Shown in pieces: positions 32,682-41,754 of a stretch of 64,000 bases of DNA. This DNA comes from Mediterraneibacter hominis (lineage in GTDB: Bacteria; Bacillota; Clostridia; Lachnospirales; Lachnospiraceae): assembly GCF_014287475.1 (NCBI RefSeq), contig NZ_JACOPF010000001.1:1612001-1676000 (forward strand), given 5' to 3'. Below the pieces are notes generated by a model, which was not told the origin of the DNA, ran no database searches, and saw nothing but the letters and a program-made list of their open reading frames with translations. The position numbers were made by a program, and so were the translations under genes. Every line of letters starts with the position of its first letter. Position 1 is the first letter of the stretch.

Positions 32682-33522
32682 AACAACACAGTTAAAGCAG
32701 GAAATCGATAGAGCAGACGCTATTTTAGTCGGAGCCGGAGCCGGGCTTTCTGCTTCCGCCGGACTGACTTATACAGGAGTCCGGTTCGAAAAATACTTTG
32801 GAGATTTTATTAAAAAATATAATTTCCGTGATATGTATTCCGGTGGTTTTTACCCTTTTGATACTTTAGAAGAATATTGGGCATATTGGAGTCGGTATAT
32901 CTATATTAACCGTTACCACAATGCACCAAAAAATGTTTACGGAAGTCTTCTAAAGCTGCTCCAGAAAAAGGACTATTTTATTCTTACAACGAATGTTGAT
33001 CATTGTTTTCAAAAGGCTGGCTTTGATAAAAACCGACTGTTCTATATGCAGGGAGACTATGGACTTTGGCAGTGTTCCAAACCCTGCCATCAAAATACAT
33101 ATGACAATGAGCGTACTGTCAAAAAAATGTTTTTAGAACAAAAAGATAGGAAAATCCCAAGCAAATTAGTACCGTACTGTCCTGTCTGCGGAGCACCTAT
33201 GTCCATGAATTTGCGTGCAGACCTAACTTTCGTTGAAGATGAGGGATGGCATAAAGCGGCCGGGCGATATCAGGACTTCTTAAGTCGTCATAGAGGATTG
33301 CACCTTTTATACCTAGAATTAGGCGTAGGAGTCAATACTCCGGCAATTATCAAATATCCGTTTTGGAAAATGACCTTCCAAAATCCAATGGCGGTTTATG
33401 CCTGCATCAATCTATCCGCTCCGTACTGTCCAAATGAGATAAAAAAACAGACAATCTGTATCCATGATGACATAGGAAATATTATAAATAAACTGCTAAT
33501 TTTGAAAGAAACATCTTGTTAA
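32632..33522 (+). CDS. SirTM-type sirtuin, ADP-ribosyltransferase class
   Basis: A 296-residue class M sirtuin. The NAD site reads VGAGAGLSASAGLTY and the partner loop TTNVDHCFQKAG. The deacetylase His is replaced: the position reads YMQGDYGLW with Gln, as in SirTM proteins that ADP-ribosylate rather than deacylate. Zinc cysteines appear as CSKPC and CPVCG. GAGGTG precedes ATG 32632, inside the macrodomain gene. The extended operon known from pathogens also has gcvH-L and lplA2; neither is beside it here, so its protein target is unknown. Confidence 0.9.
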   Translation: MFSKTSTMKSITPCCNKTTQLKQEIDRADAILVGAGAGLSASAGLTYTGVRFEKYFGDFIKKYNFRDMYSGGFYPFDTLEEYWAYWSRYIYINRYHNAPKNVYGSLLKLLQKKDYFILTTNVDHCFQKAGFDKNRLFYMQGDYGLWQCSKPCHQNTYDNERTVKKMFLEQKDRKIPSKLVPYCPVCGAPMSMNLRADLTFVEDEGWHKAAGRYQDFLSRHRGLHLLYLELGVGVNTPAIIKYPFWKMTFQNPMAVYACINLSAPYCPNEIKKQTICIHDDIGNIINKLLILKETSC

Positions 33523-33577
33523 TATGGAACCTACTACGATGTACGTAAAGATCCTAGAGCAGATGAGATCTCTGTTT

Positions 33578-33594
33578 AGGCGAAACCGCCTTTT
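33578..33594. terminator. Short bidirectional terminator after sirTM
   Basis: AGGCG-AAAC-CGCCT followed by TTT, between the converging SirTM and HD-hydrolase genes. Confidence 0.55.
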
Positions 33595-34222
33595 ATCTTG
33601 GAATGTCCTTTACATTCCCTTTTTGAATATGTTTTTCCACAATTTTTTCCATCTGCTCCCACACTATGGCAGACGTCTCAGGAATCCGTCTGTTCCTCTT
33701 GTAGATCTGGGACTTATGTACTCCATGTTCCGCCCAGCTTTTCCCGTCAGACGCATCATTTAAGAGAAGCGGCTGAAAGTTATCCAGAAGGTGCGCGAAT
33801 TTTGCTTCCGGCGTCTCATACGCCTCAAATTCTTCCCACAGAGCGCGGAACATCTCTCCTTGATCCTTTGGAAGCATCCCGAAAATTCTGTCTGCGCCCT
33901 TTTCCTCCCTCTCTCTTTTTGACTGCGCGCCTTCTTCATCATAGGCGTACGTATCCCCTGCGTCGATCTCTACCAGGTCATGGATCAGTACCATGATTAT
34001 CACTTTTGTAATATCTGCCTTTTCCTCCATATGTTCCTGCAAAAGAACTGCCGACAAAGCCAGATGCCACGAATGTTCTGCGTCATTTTCCTTTCTCGTT
34101 CCGTCTGCAAGATATGTCTGACGGAAAATATTCTTTACCTTGTCCACTTCCACAATAAATTCCATCTGCTGCTTTAATCTTTTAAGCGTTTCTTCTCTGT
34201 CTTTTCTCCGCGTCTTTTCCAT
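33593..34222 (-). CDS. HD domain hydrolase, YfbR/5'-nucleotidase-like
   Basis: A 209-residue metal-dependent phosphohydrolase. The HD site is assembled from NDAEHSWHLAL, VLIHDLVEIDAGDT and a distal Asp in FAHLLDNFQP, the pattern of YfbR/HDDC2 5'-deoxynucleotidases. The usual length is about 190-200 residues. It begins a leftward neighbour pair after the DUF6483 and aroD genes, with a gap of 16 bp to the DUF6483 gene. Confidence 0.88.
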   Translation of the reverse strand: MEKTRRKDREETLKRLKQQMEFIVEVDKVKNIFRQTYLADGTRKENDAEHSWHLALSAVLLQEHMEEKADITKVIIMVLIHDLVEIDAGDTYAYDEEGAQSKREREEKGADRIFGMLPKDQGEMFRALWEEFEAYETPEAKFAHLLDNFQPLLLNDASDGKSWAEHGVHKSQIYKRNRRIPETSAIVWEQMEKIVEKHIQKGNVKDIPR

Positions 34223-34238
34223 TCATCCTCTCCCCTTC

Positions 34239-34631
34239 TTATTTGATTTCCAGTTTGGCAACCTCCATCATTCCTTCCATGCCAAATTCTTTTAAGACTG
34301 TCTCAATCCCTTCTTCTATCTCTGTACGGGAATACCCATGATTTTCCAGAAAGTCGTTTGTGTACAGATTGATATAATAATAAAATGCCAGCGCCAATTC
34401 CAGATAGTCCTGTTCCTTCCTGTCTAGTTTTTCGTACAGCAGGTTTTCTGCCTCATTGATCTTTCCCTCATCTGCCAGCTTGCAGAGTTTTAAATAAAAA
34501 TCTTCCCCGCTGCGGTATTTATTCTCCATAGCCAGCTCATAGAAAGGCGTTTTTCTATGGAAGATAATCCGCGCTAATACCTCTGTCATTTCCTTAATCA
34601 TCCGCATGATGTAATCCTGCTCATAACGCAT
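34239..34631 (-). CDS. DUF6483 family protein
   Basis: A 130-residue, highly charged, all-helical protein (MRYEQDYIMRMIKEMTEVLA...). I know this type as DUF6483, common in Lachnospiraceae and without known function. The central region is tetratricopeptide-like in look (FYLKLCKLADEGKINEAENL). No signal or membrane segment was seen. It lies between aroD and the HD hydrolase, all leftward. Confidence 0.8.
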   Translation of the reverse strand: MRYEQDYIMRMIKEMTEVLARIIFHRKTPFYELAMENKYRSGEDFYLKLCKLADEGKINEAENLLYEKLDRKEQDYLELALAFYYYINLYTNDFLENHGYSRTEIEEGIETVLKEFGMEGMMEVAKLEIK

Positions 34632-34665
34632 CTTTTAGCTCCTCTCCTTTTTCGTCTACTGTTTT

Positions 34666-35430
34666 CTATCCCTTCTGCGCTTCGTGCAAAATACCAAGCA
34701 CTTGCCGGAGGGCATGCAGCTCTATCTGTCCCGGTGCAGACGTCTTCCCCAGGCTTGCGAAGGTCACCGCACAGCCAAATGTTTCTCCGCTTATCCGGCT
34801 TATCATCCCTTCTTTTCCCATAGACATAGTAATCACCGGACAGGAGAGACACCCCGCCGCTTCTGCCGTAACCGCCAAAAGCTCCGTCACATCTTCTTTC
34901 CTGCGGGGCATGACAGCCAGCTTCGCTATGTCGGCTCCTGTCTCTTCCATTGCCTTGAGGCAAAGCAACATCTCTTTTCGCGGAGGTGTCTTTTCAAAGT
35001 CATGGCTGGAGAGCACAGTTTTCACCTGGTTTTCTTTGGCAAGGTACACCAGCTGCTCTACTGCTTCTTTCCCCATAAAATATTCAATGTCTATAAGATC
35101 TGCATATCCACTCTTTATCATCTGACTGTTCAGCGCACTATATTCCCGGACCGAAATCTCCTTTTCTCCGCCTTCCTTCTTTGAGCGGAAGGTAAATAAC
35201 AGTGGTTTTTCTTTTAAAATCTGTCTTACTTTTCCTGCCGTCTCAATCACCCTGTTTTCGCACAGAATTTCCTCATACCAATCCGCACGCCACTCCACCA
35301 TATCAGCCGGAGCATTTCTTGCTTCCTCTGCATATTTTATAATTTCTTCCTGTGTTTTTCCCACAATGGGAACACAAATTTTAGGTATTCCGTTTCCTAT
35401 TTCAATCTGTCTTACTCTGACCCCTTTCAT
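34666..35430 (-). CDS. aroD: 3-dehydroquinate dehydratase, type I
   Basis: A 254-residue type I dehydroquinase of the shikimate pathway. The Schiff-base lysine is in ADIAKLAVMPR and the catalytic histidine in VLSSHDFEKTPP; the substrate-binding Glu/Arg are in VEWRADWYE. The start was set at ATG 35430 behind GGGAGG, trimming 20 residues from the longest frame. No other shikimate genes are adjacent. Confidence 0.95.
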   Translation of the reverse strand: MKGVRVRQIEIGNGIPKICVPIVGKTQEEIIKYAEEARNAPADMVEWRADWYEEILCENRVIETAGKVRQILKEKPLLFTFRSKKEGGEKEISVREYSALNSQMIKSGYADLIDIEYFMGKEAVEQLVYLAKENQVKTVLSSHDFEKTPPRKEMLLCLKAMEETGADIAKLAVMPRRKEDVTELLAVTAEAAGCLSCPVITMSMGKEGMISRISGETFGCAVTFASLGKTSAPGQIELHALRQVLGILHEAQKG

Positions 35431-35464
35431 ACGTATCCTCCCAATTTTTTTCTTCTTATATGCC

Positions 35465-35512
35465 AAAGAGGCTGTCCTGAAAACCTGCAATCGTTTCCAA
35501 GACAGCCTTTTT
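35465..35512 (-). terminator. Terminator downstream of the DUF6465-like gene
   Basis: GGCTGTCtTGGAAA...TTTTCAGGACAGCC, a long stem with T-rich flanks, between the DUF6465-like gene and aroD. Confidence 0.75.
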
Positions 35513-35517
35513 AATTC

Positions 35518-35937
35518 TTATAAATCGACACGACCTGTTGTCTCTCCATTAATCACGTAATATGCGGCAGATTCCTCTGGCTTTAGATAAATCTTAACCT
35601 CCTTCATATCACTGACTTTATTTTTCAGGACTTTCGTCCACACTTCTTTTACTTTCTGGAGAATCTCTTTATCTGTATATTCTTTTCCTGCAAACTGAAG
35701 GAACATCTCTGTCTTAAGTTCTACCTTCTTCGCGGCTTTTCTTACAGATGTCTTTTTAGCAGAAACCGTCTTTTTTAACGCCGCTTTCTTTGCCGTTGTT
35801 TTGTCTTCTGTTTTTTCTGCCGGCACCGGTTCTTTCAAAACGGCTGCTCTTGTCTCAATCGCCTTTGTCGTATCTTTCTTTGTCTCGATTGCCTTTACCG
35901 GTGTTTTCTCTTTTGAAGATGTTTTTCTTACTGCCAT
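35518..35937 (-). CDS. Lysine-rich DUF6465-like protein
   Basis: A 139-residue protein. The N-terminal half (to about residue 80) is disordered and very rich in Lys, Ala and Thr (KKAALKKTVSAKKTSVRKAA), like the tails of histone H1-type proteins. The C-terminal half is a small domain (QFAGKEYTDKEILQKVKEVW...IYLKPEESAAYYVINGE) that I recognise as DUF6465. The start at ATG 35937 follows AGGAGGG. A good promoter precedes it. Nucleic acid binding by the tail is possible; the function is unknown. Confidence 0.82.
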   Translation of the reverse strand: MAVRKTSSKEKTPVKAIETKKDTTKAIETRAAVLKEPVPAEKTEDKTTAKKAALKKTVSAKKTSVRKAAKKVELKTEMFLQFAGKEYTDKEILQKVKEVWTKVLKNKVSDMKEVKIYLKPEESAAYYVINGETTGRVDL

Positions 35938-36008
35938 ACTTGTTCCCTCCTGTAAAACGTCCAAGTATTTTCTTCTTAAAATTTTCAAGTCTTCCTGTTA
36001 CAACCCTT

Positions 36009-36037
36009 ATTGTAACTCATTTCATACAAAACGTCAA
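36009..36037 (-). promoter_or_regulatory. Predicted promoter of the DUF6465-like gene
   Basis: TTGACG (36032-36037), 17 bp, TACAAT (36009-36014), leftward. The palindrome GTTACAA...TTGTAAC covers the -10 box, so it may also bind a regulator. Confidence 0.65.
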
Positions 36038-36055
36038 AACCTTTCCGGCAGACGC

Positions 36056-36508
36056 TTACTTCTTTGACTTTGCTTCATAGCCCCGGAAAAACTCTGCCAG
36101 CCCTTCCAATGTTTTTAAAAGAATTGGAATTTCTGTCTCATCTAACTTCTCAATCACAGCCTTCGTCATCTGTCTGTGAAATTCTGCATGGTGATGATAT
36201 GCTTTTCTTCCTTTTTCTGTCAGTCTGACATACACCACTCTGCGATCCTGCTCGCTTCTTTTTCGCACCACATATTTTTTATTGACCAGACTGTTGACCG
36301 CTGTTGTAAGAGACCCTGCTGTAATCCCCAATTTCTTTGCGACTACAGACATCGTATTTTCTTCTCCCAGTCCGATTGCCTCTATAATATGCATATCGTT
36401 GTTGGTAATATTTTTATATTCCTCTGTAATGATAGCTTCCTCCTCCCGTTTCCAGATCTCATTGAACAGGTGGACTAAAATATCATTGATTGTCTCATAC
36501 GCGTTCAT
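36056..36508 (-). CDS. fabT: MarR family regulator of fatty acid synthesis (FabT-like)
   Basis: A 150-residue MarR-type winged-helix regulator (KKLGITAGSLTTAVNSLVNKKYV recognition region, then KRSEQDRRVVYVRLTEKG wing). The start was set at ATG 36508 behind AAAGGAGG. It is the last gene of the fab cluster, whereas streptococcal fabT is near the front, but the family and location fit a FabT repressor. The palindrome ATACTTTGA-nnn-TCAAAGTAT on the fabH promoter is its likely target. An R1 repeat separates it from the FabK-like gene. Confidence 0.85.
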   Translation of the reverse strand: MNAYETINDILVHLFNEIWKREEEAIITEEYKNITNNDMHIIEAIGLGEENTMSVVAKKLGITAGSLTTAVNSLVNKKYVVRKRSEQDRRVVYVRLTEKGRKAYHHHAEFHRQMTKAVIEKLDETEIPILLKTLEGLAEFFRGYEAKSKK

Positions 36509-36526
36509 GCAAGGCCCCTCCTTTCT

Positions 36527-36592
36527 GTACCTTATCGAGCAAAGCTCGCCCTCCCGCAGGGAATGTATTGCGGTATGCCCTTTAGGGTATAC
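36527..36592. repeat. Dispersed repeat, family R1, single copy
   Basis: One R1 unit, from GTACCTTATCGAGC to GGGTATAC, with the same internal hairpins as at 11.1 kb. Its outer base is the last base of the FabK-like stop codon (TAG), so the element begins exactly where the coding sequence ends. Confidence 0.88.
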
Positions 36593-37650
36593 TATACTAC
36601 GGCAAACAGCGATTCTACTACTTCTTTTACCGTCTCTATCCGTCTGGCTTTCCACGCCTTCGCACCACAGAATACCAAACCGTTTTCTATATTTCCCTTC
36701 ACTGCCTCAATCAGTCCGTCTGTAATACAGTACGGGATCGTCGCCGGACTACATTTTGCAAGGCAGCCATGACATGGGCTGTGCGGGATCTGTTCTCCTT
36801 TTGCCACACGTTTCATAAATGGATTAAGTACGGCTCTGCCCGGCATCCCTACCGGACTTTTCACAATCGCAATGTCTTCTTTTTCTGCTTGTATATATGC
36901 CTCTTTATACCGAATATCGGCGTCACATTCTTCTGTTGTCACGAAACGGGTGGCTACCTGTACGCCGTCCACCCCTGTCTTAAGCGCCTCGTTTACATCC
37001 TCCCTGTCGTAAATTCCTCCTGCTACAACCACTGGAATATGAGCTTTGTATTTTTCTCCATAGGAGCGTACTGTCTCTATCACTCTTTGAATCTCTTCCT
37101 TGTACTTTTCCGGAGTGTATATGTCAAGCTCTTCCTTGTGAAACCCCAGATGTCCTCCTGCCAGAGGGCCTTCGATCACGACCAAATCTGCCGTACGCTT
37201 AAATTTTCTGTCCCAGTATTTTAAAATAACCTTTGCAGATTTTTCTGTAGAAACAATAGGCGCAATCTTTGTACTGCTCCCTTTTGTCAGCGCCGGAAGC
37301 TCTGTAGGAAGTCCCGCCCCTGATATGATAATGTCCGCGCCTGCTTTGACCGCCGCTTTCACATGCTGGGCGTATTCTCTCAAGGCGACCATAATATTGA
37401 ATCCAACGATTCCATCCGGAGACAGCTTTCTTGCCTTCTCCATTTCTTTCCCGATCGCTCTTAAGTTGGCTTCCTTCGTATTCTTATCAAAATCCGGTTC
37501 CCTATATCCTATCTGCGCGCTGGATATGATTCCGACGCCGCCTTCTCTTGCCACAGCGCCTGCAAGCCTTCCAAGACTTACTCCTACGCCCATGCCGCCC
37601 TGTATAAGAGGAAATCTGGCTGTTTTCTCTCCGATTTTTAACTGTTTCAT
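36592..37650 (-). CDS. FabK-like / nitronate monooxygenase-type flavoprotein
   Basis: A 352-residue FMN enzyme of the FabK/2-nitropropane dioxygenase family (PLIQGGMGVGVSLGRLAGAV, GADIIISGAGLP, VVAGGIYDREDVNEAL, GVDGVQVATRF). Unlike the true FabK at 44.6 kb it carries a Cys-rich C-terminal motif, SPCHGCLAKCSPATIPYC, and an extra helical insert near residues 45-75. The start was set at ATG 37650 behind GGAAGGAAG. Its place inside the fab operon suggests a lipid-related redox role, perhaps a second enoyl reductase or an unsaturated-acyl enzyme; nitronate oxidation is the alternative. Confidence 0.82.
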   Translation of the reverse strand: MKQLKIGEKTARFPLIQGGMGVGVSLGRLAGAVAREGGVGIISSAQIGYREPDFDKNTKEANLRAIGKEMEKARKLSPDGIVGFNIMVALREYAQHVKAAVKAGADIIISGAGLPTELPALTKGSSTKIAPIVSTEKSAKVILKYWDRKFKRTADLVVIEGPLAGGHLGFHKEELDIYTPEKYKEEIQRVIETVRSYGEKYKAHIPVVVAGGIYDREDVNEALKTGVDGVQVATRFVTTEECDADIRYKEAYIQAEKEDIAIVKSPVGMPGRAVLNPFMKRVAKGEQIPHSPCHGCLAKCSPATIPYCITDGLIEAVKGNIENGLVFCGAKAWKARRIETVKEVVESLFAVV

Positions 37651-37687
37651 GCTCTTCTTCCTTCCGCCCGCCTTCAAAGCTGGCATT

Positions 37688-39400
37688 TTACATTCTCCGA
37701 AAGCGTTCATACCTGTCTTGTGCAAGTTTCCTGCCGTCTGTCTGCGTATATGTCTCCAGAAATCTATCAATCGCTTCTTCAAGTTCTAAGATTACTTCTT
37801 GTATCGTATCTGCTGTAAAATCCTCTGGCTCTGGAATGATTTTTTCAATCACTCCCAGCTCCTTTAAGTCCTGCGCTGTCAGCTTCATGACTTCTGCCGC
37901 CTCACGCGCCCGTCCGCTGTCTTTCCATAGAATACTTGCAAAGCCCTCCGGAGACAGTACAGAATAGACGGCATTTTCCAGCATCCACACCTCGTCTGCC
38001 ACTGCAAGCGCAAGCGCACCGCCGCTTCCGCCTTCTCCAATGACAATGGAGAGCACTGGAACCTGTAAAGCCGACAATTCAAACAAATTCTTTGCGATTG
38101 CCTCTCCCTGTCCTCTTTCCTCTGCTTCCAGCCCACAGAAAGCTCCCGGCGTATCTACGAAACAGAGCACCGGGCGGTGAAATTTTTCCGCCTGCTTCAT
38201 CAGCCTGAGCGCTTTTCTGTACCCTTCCGGTGAAGGCATAGCAAAATTACGCTTTACGTTCTCTTTCGTTGTCTTTCCTTTTGCCTGCGCAATCACAGTC
38301 ACCGGCATACCATGAAAACGGGCAATACCCCCTATAATGGCCGGATCATCTTTATAGTAACGATCTCCATGCAGTTCTATGAAATCCGTAAACAGGCTGT
38401 CTACATAGTCCGCACCGACGGGACGCCCTTTCTTTCTGGAAATCTGTACTCTGTCCCAGGCACTTCTTGCATGGAGCTTTACGTGCTGCCTTTCTTCTTT
38501 CTTTGTCAGGCAGGTGTCTGTTGTCTGTGTTTTGTCCTTCTTACACAAAATTTCCCCTTTGCTGTGCAGGCGTACTATCTGTGAAAGAACCTGTTTCATA
38601 TTTTCTCTTTCTACAATCGAATCTATAAAGCCATGCTCCAGTAAAAATTCAGAACGTTGAAAGCCTTTCGGAAGCTTTTCCCCTATCGTCTGCTCAATCA
38701 CGCGCGGCCCTGCAAAGCCTATCAGCGCTCCTGGTTCTGCCAAAATGATGTCTCCTAACATGGCGAAGCTTGCCGTCACGCCTCCGGTTGTAGGATCGGT
38801 CAGAACGGAAATATACAGTCCCCCTGCATCACTGTGCTTTTTCAACGCGGCCGAAGTCTTTGCCATCTGCATAAGAGAAAGAATACCCTCCTGCATTCTT
38901 GCACCGCCTGAACAGGCGAACAAAATAACTGGCAGTTGTTCTTCTGTCGCACGCTCTACTGCACGCACAATCTTCTCTCCGACGATTTCTCCCATACTTG
39001 CCATCAGAAAACGTCCGTCACATACCCCCAGTACTGCCGGTATACCGTCGATTTTTGCCTTTCCTGTCACAACCGCTTCATTCAATCCTGTAGATTGTCT
39101 TAATTTTTCTGCCTTTTCTTTATATCCTCTAAAGGACAGGGGATTTACAAATTCCATCTCCTTATCCCATTCTTCGAACGTTCCCTCGTCTGCTATCATC
39201 GCAACTCTTCTGTAAGCATGCACGCGGAAATACCCGCCGCATTTGGGGCAGATATAATATCCCTGCTTTACATCCTCTGCTATAATAGCCGCCCCACATT
39301 TATTGCATTTGCGCAGAAGGCCTTCCGGCACTTCTGGACGCTCCTTCAATGCAATATAATTCTTTCTGCTCGTCTTTTTAAACATATTCTGCAATTTCAT
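37688..39400 (-). CDS. accDA: Acetyl-CoA carboxylase carboxyltransferase, fused beta-alpha
   Basis: A 570-residue fusion of AccD (residues 1-290) and AccA (about 310-570). The AccD part has the zinc finger CNKCG...CPKCGGYF and [12 protein letters not shown]; the AccA part has [17 protein letters not shown] and [12 protein letters not shown]. Separate genes are the norm in E. coli; a single fused chain occurs in some Clostridia. The junction (about residues 285-315, [15 protein letters not shown]) looks like a flexible linker. It acts with AccB and AccC to make malonyl-CoA. Confidence 0.95.
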   Translation of the reverse strand: MKLQNMFKKTSRKNYIALKERPEVPEGLLRKCNKCGAAIIAEDVKQGYYICPKCGGYFRVHAYRRVAMIADEGTFEEWDKEMEFVNPLSFRGYKEKAEKLRQSTGLNEAVVTGKAKIDGIPAVLGVCDGRFLMASMGEIVGEKIVRAVERATEEQLPVILFACSGGARMQEGILSLMQMAKTSAALKKHSDAGGLYISVLTDPTTGGVTASFAMLGDIILAEPGALIGFAGPRVIEQTIGEKLPKGFQRSEFLLEHGFIDSIVERENMKQVLSQIVRLHSKGEILCKKDKTQTTDTCLTKKEERQHVKLHARSAWDRVQISRKKGRPVGADYVDSLFTDFIELHGDRYYKDDPAIIGGIARFHGMPVTVIAQAKGKTTKENVKRNFAMPSPEGYRKALRLMKQAEKFHRPVLCFVDTPGAFCGLEAEERGQGEAIAKNLFELSALQVPVLSIVIGEGGSGGALALAVADEVWMLENAVYSVLSPEGFASILWKDSGRAREAAEVMKLTAQDLKELGVIEKIIPEPEDFTADTIQEVILELEEAIDRFLETYTQTDGRKLAQDRYERFRRM

Positions 39401-39421
39401 CAGACAATTCCTCCAAAGAGA

Positions 39422-40774
39422 TTATTCTCCCTTTTCTTTTCCCATCTTCTCGATGAATTCTATGTCAATATCTCCACTCACGAAATCTGGATGATGCAGG
39501 ATTTCATACTGATAGTCCACATTTGTGTCGATCCCTTCGATAATGACTTCTCCCAGGGCGCTTCTTAGCTTCATCACAGCTTCTTTTCTGTTTTTTGCAT
39601 GTACGATCAGCTTCGCCAGCATAGAATCATAGTACGGCGGAACTGTATAACCACTGTAAATAGCGGCGTCAATGCGCACGCCCTTTCCTCCTGGAAGATA
39701 CATATCTGTAATCGTTCCCGGAGAAGGACGGAAATTTTTCTTCGGATTCTCCGCATTGATCCGACATTCGATAGCATGACCTGTAATCTTGACATCCTCC
39801 TGGGCATAGCTTAACCTTCTGCCGTCTGCAATGCGTATCTGCTCCTTAATCAAATCAATTCCTGTCACCCACTCCGTCACAGGATGTTCTACCTGGATGC
39901 GCGTATTCATCTCCATAAAATAGAAATTTCCATTTTTCTCCAGAAGAAATTCAATCGTTCCTGCATTGACATAGTTTGCCGCCTTCGCCGCTTTGACCGC
40001 TGCTTCTCCCATTTTTTTCCTGAGCGTATCATTTAGCGCTATACAAGGGGACTCTTCAATCATTTTTTGGTGATTTCTCTGAATAGAACAGTCTCTCTCT
40101 CCTAAATGAATCACATTTCCATATTTGTCAGCAAGAATTTGAAATTCAATATGTCTCGGGTGCTGTACGAAATGTTCTATATACATCGTTCCGTCACCGA
40201 ATGCGTTTACAGCTTCCTGCTGCGCCGTATGGAAACTGTTTGCAAATTCAGACGCATCCTTAGCGACGCGCATTCCTTTGCCGCCTCCGCCAAGCGCTGC
40301 CTTTATAATCACCGGATACCCAATTTCTCCGGCGATTTTTTCTCCGCTTTCCGCTTCCGTCACCGGTTCCTTGCTGCCCGGTATAACCGGAACCCCCGCG
40401 CTTTCCATTGTATTTCTGGCAACCGATTTATTTCCCAGACTGGCAATCACACTGGAATCCGGCCCGATAAAAATGATACCGCACTTTTCGCACAGCTGGG
40501 CGAATTTACTGTTTTCAGACAGGAATCCGAAGCCCGGATGAATCGCATCTGCCCCAGAGACAAGGGTCGCGCTTATGATTCGTTCCATACTTAAGTAGCT
40601 GTCTGACGAGGGAGCCGGCCCGATACAGATCGCTTCATCCGCAAGCTGGGTATGCAGCGCTTCTTTGTCCGCCTCTGAATAAACCGCCACCGTCTCAATC
40701 CCCATCTCACGACATGCCCGGATAATCCGTACCGCTATCTCTCCGCGGTTTGCAATCAATACTTTCTGAATCAT
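39422..40774 (-). CDS. accC: Acetyl-CoA carboxylase biotin carboxylase subunit
   Basis: A 450-residue ATP-grasp enzyme that carboxylates biotin on AccB. Motifs include IANRGEIAVRIIRACRE at the start, the glycine-rich ATP loop KAALGGGGKGMRV, EMNTRIQVEHPVTE and the C-terminal INAENPKKNFRPSPG. The length matches AccC. GGGGAG precedes the ATG; it lies 4 bp downstream of fabZ and 21 bp upstream of accDA. Confidence 0.97.
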   Translation of the reverse strand: MIQKVLIANRGEIAVRIIRACREMGIETVAVYSEADKEALHTQLADEAICIGPAPSSDSYLSMERIISATLVSGADAIHPGFGFLSENSKFAQLCEKCGIIFIGPDSSVIASLGNKSVARNTMESAGVPVIPGSKEPVTEAESGEKIAGEIGYPVIIKAALGGGGKGMRVAKDASEFANSFHTAQQEAVNAFGDGTMYIEHFVQHPRHIEFQILADKYGNVIHLGERDCSIQRNHQKMIEESPCIALNDTLRKKMGEAAVKAAKAANYVNAGTIEFLLEKNGNFYFMEMNTRIQVEHPVTEWVTGIDLIKEQIRIADGRRLSYAQEDVKITGHAIECRINAENPKKNFRPSPGTITDMYLPGGKGVRIDAAIYSGYTVPPYYDSMLAKLIVHAKNRKEAVMKLRSALGEVIIEGIDTNVDYQYEILHHPDFVSGDIDIEFIEKMGKEKGE

Positions 40775-40778
40775 GTTC

Positions 40779-41210
40779 TTACTCCCCTACCATAAATGTC
40801 AGTTCTGCGCTGACTACCACTTTTCCGTCCACAGTGGCAACCGCCTCGCCGACTCCGACAGGCCCTTTTTGTTTTATAATCTTTGTCTCAAGCTTTAACT
40901 TATCTCCCGGAAATACCATTCCTTTAAAACGGCATTTCTGTACCCCTCCGAAAAAGGCAATTTTGCCTTTATTTTCCGGAACGCTTAAAATTGCCACCGC
41001 CCCTGTCTGGGCAAGCGCTTCTAAGATTAAGACGCCCGGCATAACCGCCTTTTGCGGAAAATGTCCTTTGAAGAAATCTTCTCTGTATGTGACACATTTA
41101 TATCCTACAGCGTACTGTCCAGGCTCGTAATCCTCAATGGCATCCAGAAGCAAAAATGGATGTCTGTGTGGAATAATTTCCTGAATCTGTTCTATATTCA
41201 AACTGTTCAT
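40779..41210 (-). CDS. fabZ: 3-hydroxyacyl-ACP dehydratase FabZ
   Basis: A 143-residue hot-dog fold dehydratase of the elongation cycle. The catalytic His is in [12 protein letters not shown] and the Glu in [20 protein letters not shown]. The length is normal. It sits between accB and accC in one tightly spaced operon. Confidence 0.96.
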   Translation of the reverse strand: MNSLNIEQIQEIIPHRHPFLLLDAIEDYEPGQYAVGYKCVTYREDFFKGHFPQKAVMPGVLILEALAQTGAVAILSVPENKGKIAFFGGVQKCRFKGMVFPGDKLKLETKIIKQKGPVGVGEAVATVDGKVVVSAELTFMVGE

Positions 41211-41228
41211 CTATCGCACCTTTCCTTT

Positions 41229-41744
41229 CTAACGAATCACAAACAGGGGCTGTCCATATTCCACTGCTTCTCCGTTCTTTACAAGGATTTCACAGATTTT
41301 CCCGGAAAATTCACTTTCAATCTCGTTCATCAGCTTCATTGCCTCCACAATCGCCAGAACCTGCCCTTCCTTTACCGTATCTCCCACCTCTACATAGGCT
41401 TTCGCATCCTCGGCAGGCGCTGCATAGAAAGTTCCAACCAGAGGAGATTTTACTATATGGCCTTCTGTCTTTGTATTATCTGCTTCCTCTCTCTTGCCTG
41501 TCTCCGGTGTCAACGCTGCTGCCGGAGCTGTCTGTGCAAAGAAGGCGTCCGTACCACAGGAGGCAATATCCGCCTGCCCCTGCATCGGCATGCCTGACAC
41601 CATCTGAGGAAGAACCTGCTGAATTTTCACTTCTTTTTCCTGTTTCTTTAAGCAGACTTTTTCATTCTCTTTCTCATATTTTAATTCTGTCAGTTCTGAT
41701 TTTGATACCGCTTCTACCAACTGTAACAACTCATCAAATTTCAT
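41229..41744 (-). CDS. accB: Biotin carboxyl carrier protein AccB
   Basis: A 171-residue carrier with an N-terminal dimer region (MKFDELLQLVEAVSKSEL), a Pro/Ala-rich linker and a C-terminal biotinyl domain with the biotin lysine in IVEAMKLMNEIE. The start was set at ATG 41744, since MKFDELLQLVE matches family starts; ATG 41765 adds seven residues, overlaps the fabF stop and is also possible. It is biotinylated by BirA and serves AccC and AccDA. Confidence 0.94.
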   Translation of the reverse strand: MKFDELLQLVEAVSKSELTELKYEKENEKVCLKKQEKEVKIQQVLPQMVSGMPMQGQADIASCGTDAFFAQTAPAAALTPETGKREEADNTKTEGHIVKSPLVGTFYAAPAEDAKAYVEVGDTVKEGQVLAIVEAMKLMNEIESEFSGKICEILVKNGEAVEYGQPLFVIR

Positions 41745-41754
41745 TTTTTTATTT

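Noticed and set aside
33524..33763. Small rightward gene after sirTM
   Set aside because: It runs antisense through the HD hydrolase gene past a terminator and lacks a ribosome site.
35518..35937. Bacterial histone H1-like protein
   Set aside because: The Lys/Ala-rich tail is suggestive, but the C-terminal half is a distinct small domain of the DUF6465 type, so no histone function was assigned.
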